Source of the DNA: Pratylenchus scribneri
Lineage: Eukaryota; Nematoda; Chromadorea; Rhabditida; Pratylenchidae
Reading direction: 5' to 3'
DNA length: 64,000 nucleotides
NCBI GenBank assembly: GCA_030063045.1
Contig: JAQSEB010000033.1
Location: 868,001 to 932,000, forward strand
In this document: piece by piece, positions 33,685 through 42,468 of the stretch
Layout: each line of letters starts with the position of its first letter
How positions within the stretch are numbered: the first letter of the stretch is position 1
Notes under the pieces: generated by a model
Seen by the model: the letters and a program-made list of their open reading frames with translations, nothing else
Database searches by the model: none
Told to the model about the DNA's origin: nothing
Position numbers and translations under genes: made by a program

Positions 33685-35476
33685 ATGAGGTGAATTTTTT
33701 GTTAAATTCATTAATTTCTTTATTTTCAGTGTCCAAATGCAAATCGAAACTTGGGATGAAATATTTTGGTTTATTCCATTGCCAATTTTGGGCCTCCGAA
33801 TTGCTCCAACATCCAATTTTATAAATTCAGTTTCAAATATTCGAATTTTGGTAATTAATTTTCATTCTAAATTTAATTCCAAATTACAATTTTAAGGGTC
33901 CAAAATCGGAGAGGACAATCGAAGAATTGGCAATTTTTGAGGAATATTTTGGAATTATTGAAGGAACAAAACTCTGCAAAAAGCCCATTCCTCAGACAAT
34001 TCCGCCAAAGAATGTTCACATCAATGTGGGTTATTTATTAAATTTTATAATTTTTGAAAAGTTGAAAAATTTGACTTTTTTTGAAAAAAAAAATATCAAA
34101 TATTAATATTTTGCTATAAAAAGTATTAAAAATATTTTTTAATTTTTTCCAAAAATTTATGATCAAAATAAATCCGTGTTCTAATTATTATTGTTGGAGA
34201 CAATCAATTAATTAATTATATTAATTTTACAGTCCATCACTGTTTTTTGGCGCATTGGCCCCCAAGCGACCAAATTCCTTCATCTGCTCACTTCTATCCA
34301 ACCGTGCCATCTGCATTGTGATGGGTCACATTTCTCCCAACAATATGGAATTTGGCCAAATAATGTTCAAAAAGTGAGCTTGGCCAAATCCAGCGATGAA
34401 TTCTTCCCATCCAATTTTCGCAATGGCCACAGTCTTTTTCACATTTTCGCGGAACAAATTCACTTATTGGAGGTGGGAAATTTTTAACTCTATAAAATTA
34501 TTTCAATTTGTAAAAATGATATTAAAATTATTTTATGGGTTTTAAAAATTTTGGAAATAATATTTAAAAAATAAATTTTATGTAATATTTTAAATTTTCG
34601 AAGAAAATTAAAAAAGACTAAAATAAAAATTTTAATATCACATTTTACGGATTAAATTTTGTGTATAAATTTTCTTTTTCAAAATATTAAAAAAGGATTA
34701 TTTTAAAAATGGGAAATGAATAATCGAAATTATTTTCGATAAAATAAAAAATAGTTATTTTTAAAACTCATAAGATTTTTTCAATTAGTAGAAAATACAA
34801 GCGCAAAATTTATATAATTGAATCAACAAATTCCTTGAAAATCAACTCAAACCATTAATTAAAAAATTAAAATGATGGCCCTATTGGCATGTTCATCTGA
34901 CCCAACCCTGAATGAATTATTTTTCAAAAAATCTACTTATTTTAAAATTCCAGGTTACATTTATTGAATGCGAACTTTCTGAACCGGATTACAATCAAAA
35001 TCTTTTTATTTGGCTGAACCATCCTGGGACAAAATCCAAAACAATGATTTTGAGTGGAGAGGAACCAAACATTCAACAATTTTTGCGAGATGCTCGACAG
35101 GTGGAATATTCAAATTAAATTTTATTATATTTAATTTAATTTAATTTAAGAATTTTGCCAATGCCATTGAACCATCGAATTATAAAATCAAAATTAGAAC
35201 GGAAATGAATGCAAAGAAATGGGCGGACAAAAATTGGCGAACCCAAGAAAAATTGGTTTTTCGGAAAATTCGAGGCGACAATGTGAGAAAATTATGAAAA
35301 ATAAAAATAAATTATTAATTTTAAAGATGGATTATTGCTTGGAGAGGAAAAGTTTGGATCGAGAATTTGTTGAATTGGATGAAGAAATGGAAATGATTGG
35401 ATTAGCAGAAATGAAGAAACAGAAAGAAGAAGCAAAGGAGGATGAAAATAATATTTTGAATATTTTCTTCAAATGA
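33685..35476 (+). CDS. F-box-like protein, tentative
   Basis: Seven exons (33685-33689, 33730-33850, 33897-34025, 34233-34472, 34954-35100, 35151-35282, 35327-35476) sum to 307 aa. The N-terminus, MSVQMQIETWDEIFWFIPLP followed by ILGLRIAPTSNF, has the spacing of an F-box (W-D-E-I-x-x-x-I-P-x-x-x-L). Downstream are HLHCDGSHFSQQYG, VSLAKSSDEFFPSNF and IECELSEPDYNQNLFIW, resembling nematode F-box-associated repeats but unassigned. The C-terminus is a Glu/Lys-rich helix. The first coding exon would be only 5 nt (ATG AG), so an alternative start is possible. Confidence 0.55.
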
Positions 35477-36007
35477 ATGAATTTAGGAAAAAGCATTAGG
35501 AAATTATAGATAATTTTTTGTTATATTTATTGTTTTAATTTAAATCCTTTAATTTAATTGTTTCATTTTTGATTGATAGATTAAAAAAAAATAAAGATTA
35601 AATAAATAAATTAATTAATCAAATTCATTTAAATTAAAAAAATGTCAATTGTTTGTTTTTAGAAATTTTGATAAACCAATTAAAAATTTTTGGTCAATTA
35701 AGTTTAAAAATTCATAATTCGTCCATATTCCTTTCTTACACTGTCAAAAAAGAACAGAAAAATGTTAATTTTTTTTGAATAATAATATTTTGCATAATAT
35801 TATTGTACATTTTATGCATTCAACTTTATAACAATAGTCAGTCAATGTGTGAATACCATTCAGTCGCTTTCACTCATTGTTGTGTTCGAACAATCATATT
35901 TTTATTATAACTGATTCAGCTCATATCTCATATGAAGCAATTGATATAAAAATGATAGTCAAAGCCAAAAAAATAAAATAAATAAATGAATAAATAATCA
36001 TATAAAA
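35477..36007. other. Intergenic, upstream of cathepsin-like gene
   Basis: AT-rich with no coding signal. Both neighbours are on the plus strand. Confidence 0.45.
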
Positions 36008-37640
36008 ATGAAATTTAATTCAATTTTGCATTTTTTGAAAATTTTAATCCTCTCATCATTTCAATTGTCCATCATTTTTTGCCAATGGCACAATAAAGGT
36101 GGAATTCAGAAGAAACCATATTGGAAAGTCAATTCTATCATTTTTGTGATTAATTTAATTCATATTTATAATTTAATTAGGGAATAAAAATAGCGGAATG
36201 GGCAGAAAATCAACGATTTGGTGGGAAAGGAGCCCAATTGCAATATCCAATTTGGACAAAAAATGAAGAACCAGAATTGGAATTATTTGGATTTGGTCAA
36301 TTTTGAAATATTTTTCCCATTCAAAATTGTTTTACAGTTGACCCAACGACTTTTGCTCCCATTTATCAAAAACCAAATGAAAATTCGGTGGCAAATATTT
36401 GCCGCGATTTTCGTTTTGATATTCGAAGGAAATGGCCAGAATGTTCTCAAATTATGTGCGCAATAATTTATTAAAATATTTTCGGGTAATTTTAATTAAG
36501 TGGAAATATCCAAGACCAAGCACAATGCTCAAGTTGTTATGCCCTCTCAACGGCCGCAGCATTTTCCGACCGATTTTGTATTGGAATGGCAAAAATGGGA
36601 ATGGAAATTCCAAATCGGGAAAATGGCATCCTTTCGGCCGCCGATGTAATGGATTGTGCCCGGGCTGGAACTGATAATGCGTAAATACAAATATTTATTA
36701 CCGTATTACCTCTATTAGAAACCCACCCTCGACTTAGACAAGATGATTTTTTTGAAAAAATTTTATTGTATTCCTTAGTGAAAAAACGCTAGTTTATTCA
36801 AAAATATCGACAGAAAATAGAGTTTGACCCTAAATTTGTAATAAGCCCATGGGCTTCTAATAGAGGAAATATGGTAGTTTATTTTTTAAATCTTTTTAAA
36901 AGTTGTGCCGGCGGATATTCTTCAAAAGTTTGGAAATGGTTAACGGAAGTTGGCATTGTTCGAAGTACACATAAATGGGCAATATTTTATTTTAATTTCC
37001 ACATTCTGCCAAAGATTCATGCAAACCGTATCCAATTTCATCGAAAAAGAATTCATTTTTGAATGCAATAAAATGTGACGAATTTTATTATCCAACAAAT
37101 TGTGCCAAAATTTGTTCCAACAAAATGTACGAAAATGAATATGAAAAGGACAAAATTATGGGTGAATAAATTGAATTTAATAAATTATTTGAATAATTAA
37201 GCAATCAACTATAATGTGATTGGAACGCTGGAAGGCCCAATAAAAGCTTGGAATTATTATAAAGGACAAAAATGGTTTAGTTGGGAGCAAAAAATGAAGG
37301 ACGAATTGCTGAACAATGGAAGCATCACCGTCGATTTTGTGGTCTATGAGGATTTTTTTGACCATAAAAATGGCATTTATTCGGTGAATATACTTTTGTA
37401 ATATTTATTTTTGAATTTTGCTTTAAGCATTCTTATGGAAAGGAACAATATGCACATGTGGTACGGTTGATTGGATATGGGAAAGTGGAATGTTCAAATG
37501 GAAAATCGGCAAAATATTGGATGGCAGCGAATACTTGGGGGAATGATTGGGGCGAAGGAGGATTCTTCCGAATTAGTCGTGGAAATAATGAATGTGGAAT
37601 TGAATCCAGACAAATTGGCTTTGGACTACCAAAAATATAA
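36008..37640 (+). CDS. Cathepsin-B-like cysteine protease
   Basis: Papain-family (C1) secreted or lysosomal protease. Eight exons (36008-36127, 36181-36295, 36338-36455, 36501-36680, 36903-36964, 37015-37161, 37202-37383, 37428-37640) sum to 378 aa. Signal peptide MKFNSILHFLKILILSSFQL; prosegment with a cathepsin-B-like end (DIRRKWPECSQI); catalytic Cys in IQDQAQCSSCYALSTAAA, where the usual CGSCWA is CSSCYA; CAGGYSSKVWKW; CKPYPI; catalytic His in YAHVVRLIGYG; and Asn in WMAANTWGNDWGEGG. The His-His pair and some cysteines of the cathepsin B occluding loop are missing, so exopeptidase activity is unlikely. The intron at 36681-36902 is almost entirely MITE copy 3. Confidence 0.88.
36699..36876. 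mobile_element. TIR MITE copy 3
   Basis: 178 bp with left end TACCGTATTACCTCTATTAG and right end CTTCTAATAGAGGAAATATG then GTA. It makes up about 80% of a cathepsin-like gene intron. Confidence 0.85.
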
Positions 37641-37721
37641 ATAATTTTTTGTAATTAGAAAAATATTTAACAAAAATAACAAAAAATTGATCTGAGATTT
37701 TATTTTTTTTATTTTTCTTCA

Positions 37722-40700
37722 TTAACATTCAAAATTGTCAAGTTGGCCATGAATTCGAAAATGATTATAGCGAACCTTAATATATTGAATAATAATGAAA
37801 AAATGGATGTGAAATACATGCGGCAATTGGCGATAAAATTGTTGATTAATTTTCGATGGTTGGCCAATTCGATTGGCCAAAATGCTAAACCAACAAAAAA
37901 TTGCGCCATAATCGAATGAGGGCAACTGAAAAATGGAGCAAATTTGGATTAAATTCCACAAAATTGTGGACCATTTTATTTAAGTAAAAGTGCAAGCTGG
38001 CTCGGGAAATGTGCACCAAATCCTCAATTCCATAAATGCATAAAAATAAAAATAATAATATTTAAATAAAGAATAAAATAGTACAAAGATCATGCCGAAA
38101 ATGATTGGAAAGGCAACGGCCAGTTTGTGTTCCATAATTACGCCAAATTGTATAGCTAAAATTTAGGAATATATTCATCATTTTGAAATGAGTGAGGACC
38201 GTCCCATATTTTGAATGTTTCGATTTTTATTAAAAAGGCAATCGGTGGTAAAGCCACCGGGGAAATCAGGCAAATTACTGAAAATTGATTATTAGATGGA
38301 GGAGATGATTTGTCATTTTGGAACCTGTTTAAAGTGGAAAAGAGGACCTGAAAAATAAAAATGAATTGAATTCTAATTAATTTGTCCCACTTCATCCATT
38401 CCATATTTACTCTTCTCCAATTGGTCAATAAATCGGTCAAGATTGAGTCGATGAAGTGAGAATTGGACGGCAGCACGTGAAAGGGCAATCAAATTGAGGG
38501 ATTTAGTGTGCCGAAGTTTGTCAATGTCTTCCGGGATTTGGCTCTCTAAATTCAATATACCGTATTTTTATTAGAAGAAGAGCTTGTATTTTCCAGAAAC
38601 TCTGTGAATTCTAATTTCTAACACTGCCTAAGATAAGAGCCTTTCTTATCCATCCTACTGTACCCCCCCCCCCCCCCCCCCACTTTTTGCCAATCGCTCT
38701 GTCATCTTCTTACCAACAAAATATTGCCCCCCTTTTAAAAAACCCATCATTTCTCCTCTCCTTATGATTTTTACCAGGGTTCCGATCAAAAATTTTTCAA
38801 ATTCAGACTAAAGGATTTAAAAATTCCGATTTTGTGGTAAAAATTCAGACATTTTGAAAAATGATTTAAAATCAATGAAAAATGATTTAAAATTAAAATC
38901 AATGAAAAACGATTTCCATTTATTATCTTCGATAATTTTTTGAATTTTAGATTTTTAACGCATGAAAAAATTTTAAGAAACAAAATCAGAATTAAAACTT
39001 TCCGGAACAACCGGAACAAAATCAGAATTAAAACTTTCCGGAACAACCGGAACAAAATCAGAATTAAAACTTTCCGGAACAACCGAAACAAAATCAGAAT
39101 TAAAACTTTCCGGAACAACCGGAACAAAATCAGAATTAAAACTTTCCGGAACAACCGGAACAAAATCAGAATTAAAACTTTCCGGAACAACCGGAACAAA
39201 ATCAGAATTAAAACTTTCCGGAACAACCGGAACAATATCAGAATTAAAACTTTCCGGAACAAAATCAGAATTAAAACTTTCCGGAACAACCGGAACAAAA
39301 TCAGAATTAAAACTTTCCGGAACAACCGGAACAAAATCAGAATTAAAACTTTCCGGAACAACCGGAACAAAATCAGAATTAATACTTTCCGGAACAACCG
39401 AAACAAAATCAGAATTAAAACTTTCCGGAACAACCGGAACAAAATCAGAATTAAAACTTTCCGGAACAACCGGAACAAAATCAGAATTAAAACTTTCCGG
39501 AACAACCGGAACAAAATCAGAATTAAAACTTTCCGGAACAACCGGAACAATATCAGAATTAAAACTTTCCGGAACAACCGGAACAAAATCAGAATTAAAA
39601 CTTTCCGGAACAACCGGAACAAAATCAGAATTAAAACTTTCCGGAACAACCGGAACAAAATCAGAATTAAAACTTTCCGGAAACAAATTAGATTAAAACG
39701 TTCAGGTAAAAACTTAGATTAAAACTTTCCGGAAAGAATTGAGCTAAAATTAAAACTTTCCGTAATTGAAAAATGCGGTAATCTTCAATTGATATAAAAT
39801 AATTCAAAAAATTACCATTTCGATAAAGTTGAAGTGAACGAATTGACCAATCCAATGTGCGATTTACACTGATTGGCATAATTTTGCGAGTGGCAATTGC
39901 ATTTGTGCCATTGTATACCTGCAATATTCCAACCATTTCCGCATTCGTTCGCAATGGGATGTCATGATTCTATTTTGGCAATATTCTATTTCGAATATCG
40001 AATATTTTAACCTGTAATAAAATTGCATATTTCCATTCATTCCCAATTTTGTCCAATTCTTTTAAGCAGGCCAAATGTGAACGGCTAACATTTTTCCCAT
40101 TACTCAACACATTGTACTCCTCTTTTGCCACAAAAACATTTGGAAAGCATTTGGCCAATTCGTGAATTCGATTTTTAAACTTTTTATTCGCCTTCGCATC
40201 AATTGAATAACAATAAAAATTTTGGGGTGCAAATTCAATGGAAAGCATTTGTTCAAGGAAAATGAAATCCTTCAAAAAGGAGGAATTATTTGGAAATTCA
40301 GGCAATCTTGACTTGCTTTGAAAACAGTTCGGGCAAAGGCAATTGGGAATTTTGCCTCTTCATTTGTGGCTGCCATCAAGGGAAATTTCCAACGTGAATG
40401 AATGGATTGGCAATCCATCGGCAATTTGGCCGGATCCCTTTGAATAATTCGATGGTGCTTTGCCTTTTGGACATATTCATCATTGTTGGGGAGGAGAATA
40501 CGGGAACAATTCAATTGGTTTAATTCATTCCAAATTGAATGACCAAAAACAGGCCGAAGTGAGGGGGAAATGAATGATTGACGGTCCAATTTAGGATTGC
40601 TTTGATTGACGGAAAATTTGGCCGATTGAGGCAGAAAAAGGGGTGACCAAATCAAGCAGAAAATTATAGCAAAAAGACAGAGAAAGCCGAGAATGAAGGA

Positions 40701-40745
40701 AAATGAACGACGACGAATTGGTGGAAAAAGAATGGAATTGGGCAT
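37722..40745 (-). CDS. GT14-family beta-1,6-N-acetylglucosaminyltransferase-like protein
   Basis: Golgi type II membrane glycosyltransferase of the core-2/I-branching family. Nine exons (40317-40745, 40012-40269, 39816-39969, 38391-38545, 38325-38347, 38200-38277, 38085-38155, 37972-38039, 37722-37925) total 479 aa. It has an N-terminal anchor (SFILGFLCLFAIIFCLIW), then FPIAFARTVFKDFIFLEQML, APQNFYCYSIDAKANKKF, SHLACLKELDK, NHDIPLRTNAEMVGILQVYN, ALSRAAVQF, YGMDEVLFSTLNSNLPDFPG, FRHDLCIYGIEDL and LPSFDYGAIFCW. The first intron is GC-AG with donor AAA|GCAAGT. Intron 3 (38546-39815) holds minisatellite array 3 and repeat fragments. The 45-bp intron at 38040-38084 has no AG acceptor at the position needed. 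Confidence 0.87.
38557..38600. repeat. Partial TIR MITE end
   Basis: ATACCGTATTTTTATTAGAA matches the left end of the MITE family, but no facing end is found nearby. Probably a truncated copy in the GT14 intron. Confidence 0.45.
38617..38775 (+). repeat. Dispersed repeat family, copy C (fragment)
   Basis: 5' half only: CTTATCCATCCTACTGTAC, then a 19-base C run (38663-38681), CACTTTTTGCCAATCGCTCT and AAAATATTGCCC. The C run expands the five-C block seen in other copies. Confidence 0.75.
38977..39765. repeat. 36-bp minisatellite array 3
   Basis: Over twenty units, on the plus strand GGAACAAAATCAGAATTAAA ACTTTCCGGAACAACC, the reverse complement of arrays 1 and 2. It ends in the same degenerate 26-bp units. 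It lies in intron 3 of the GT14 gene and is open in several frames for up to 290 codons purely from the period. Confidence 0.95.
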
Positions 40746-40841
40746 GGGAAAAATGAATTTATTGGAAGAAAACGATGATTGGAAAGGGAATTATGTACAT
40801 GCCCTTGGGGCAAGAAAAGGTACAAAAGGGAATGAATTAAG

Positions 40842-42049
40842 TAGGGTTGCGCTCCCGAGGGTCGGGGACGAGTTGGACGGGGGCGGGGGTGATCGGGGGT
40901 GGCACCTTCGGGGGCGGGGACGGGGGTGACCTTGACGGGGACCCCCGCGGGGATCCCCGCGGGGGTACGGGGTTGACCAAAATTTTTTAAAAAGTCTTAT
41001 TTTTCAAAAAAAAAAATTTCTGAAGAAAAATTTATTAAAATTTTAATAAATTATAAGCGCAAATAAATTTTAATTCATAATTCATTCAATCTCCTCTTCG
41101 ATTTCTTCCTGTTCTGGATCATTTGAATTTGTTGGTGCCAGTTACACACGGTTGGGATCATTATCATTAGCGTCTCGATCACAAGCGTCTCAGTGATTTT
41201 GAATTTAAAGAGCCTTAGCTCATCAGTCATCAGCCAATTTACTAATTTAAATTAAATGATATAGTGCATTTAATAGCCCTAAGTATCGGCTATCCAATGA
41301 TATATTGAACTTACAAACTGTAATGGTTTTGCCAAAATGGCCCTAGATGCCTAGATACACAAACAATTTTTCTAAATTTTTGGCCTCATCTTGGCCAAAG
41401 TTTTGAAGTTTTGGATGATCATTATACCATTGGATAGCCAAGATTTGGGACTATTAAATATACTTTAGGTCATTTAAATTGGTTAATTGGCTGATGAGCT
41501 AATAAGGCTCGTCAAAATCGATGAGATTGGTGGCGAGATGCTAATGTCCCTCGCTGGTTTTTTGTTTTTTCACCTTACACATCATCCAAATTTGCTTTAA
41601 CAAATAAAATTTGACGGACATTTTTTGCCGGAAAGTCTTATATAAATCTTCAATATGGCATGATATGATTATAAGGATGTCAGATTCTTGATTAGCACCC
41701 TAATTTAACCATAGAAAGTGATTTTGTGGGGTCTATTATCCATAACAGAAGATTATCAAGAGCCGCGCAGCGAAAAAATTAACCAAAAATGGCCGCGCAG
41801 CGAAAAATTCTTAATGAAAATTTAAAAATCCTACAAAAATCTGCTAAAAATTTCCTTTCATATTGCATTTTCCTTGAAAAATTCAATAATATGGGGTGTA
41901 TGTTCACCCCCGTACCCCCGCGGGGGTGGAGGTTCGGGGGGCGGGAGTGATCGGGGGTGGACCTTCGGGAGTGGGACGGGGGTGAGACTCAAACCCCCGC
42001 GGGGGCCCCCGTCGGGAGTGACCCCCGCGGGGACGGGGGCGCAACCCTA
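40842..42049. mobile_element. Non-autonomous hAT-like DNA transposon
   Basis: 1208 bp bounded by TAGGGTTGCGC and its inverted copy GCGCAACCCTA. It is flanked by a perfect 8-bp duplication, GAATTAAG, at 40834-40841 and 42050-42057; 8-bp duplications and (T/C)AGGG termini are hAT hallmarks. Both ends (about 135 bp each) are extremely GC-rich, with CCCCCGCGGGGGTAC palindromes. The interior is AT-rich and has no transposase ORF. It inserted about 97 bp upstream of the GT14 start codon. Confidence 0.88.
41209..41521. repeat. Inverted repeat nested in the hAT element
   Basis: A left arm (about 41209-41310: CTCATCAGCC region, TTTAATAG, GGCTATCCAATG) is closely complementary to a right arm (about 41420-41521: CATTGGATAGCC, CTATTAAATA, GGCTGATGAGCT). 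Arms of about 100 bp with a 110-bp spacer: a foldback/MITE nested in the larger element, or the element's own core. Confidence 0.7.
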
Positions 42050-42057
42050 GAATTAAG

Positions 42058-42468
42058 AAAAGGAAAGGAAAGAAGAGTAAAAAAAATGAATCAATTGGGA
42101 GAAGGTGATGAACCGAATTGAGTGCCTTTCGCGCACCCCTTTTTAGGGTTTTTGATTGATTTCCTCTTTTGGAGTGGAGGTACATGGAGAAATAGAAACC
42201 GAATGAATGAAATAATCATCCATTCATTTTCCCCTTTTTAATTCAGTTTTTTCAAAGATTAATTTTTATATTAAAAAATAAGAACTTTTTTCGACGGAGT
42301 GTAACTCCACTAAAAATCTTTTAAAAGTACAGCTAATAGCAGTAATTAGATTGGATATCAAATTTTTTATTCTTTATTAACAGACTACAATAGAAATACA
42401 ATTAAAAATTTATTAGAAAATTAAAAAGGCAATATTAAAAAATGATTAAAATGTTGGCAAAATAGCAA
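42058..42468. other. Intergenic downstream of mtIF2
   Basis: AT-rich; no gene seen. Confidence 0.4.

Noticed and set aside
38786..39722. Long open frames (237-290 codons) on both strands through minisatellite array 3
   Set aside because: They arise because the unit lengths are multiples of three; translation is a perfect short peptide repeat and the GT14 splice pattern places the region in an intron.
40693..40929. Plus-strand frame antisense to the GT14 N-terminus running into the hAT left end
   Set aside because: Shadow of the real minus-strand exon continuing into transposon sequence.
41904..42185. Arg/Pro-rich minus-strand frame over the hAT right end
   Set aside because: Product of GC-rich terminal sequence; crosses the element boundary and target duplication.
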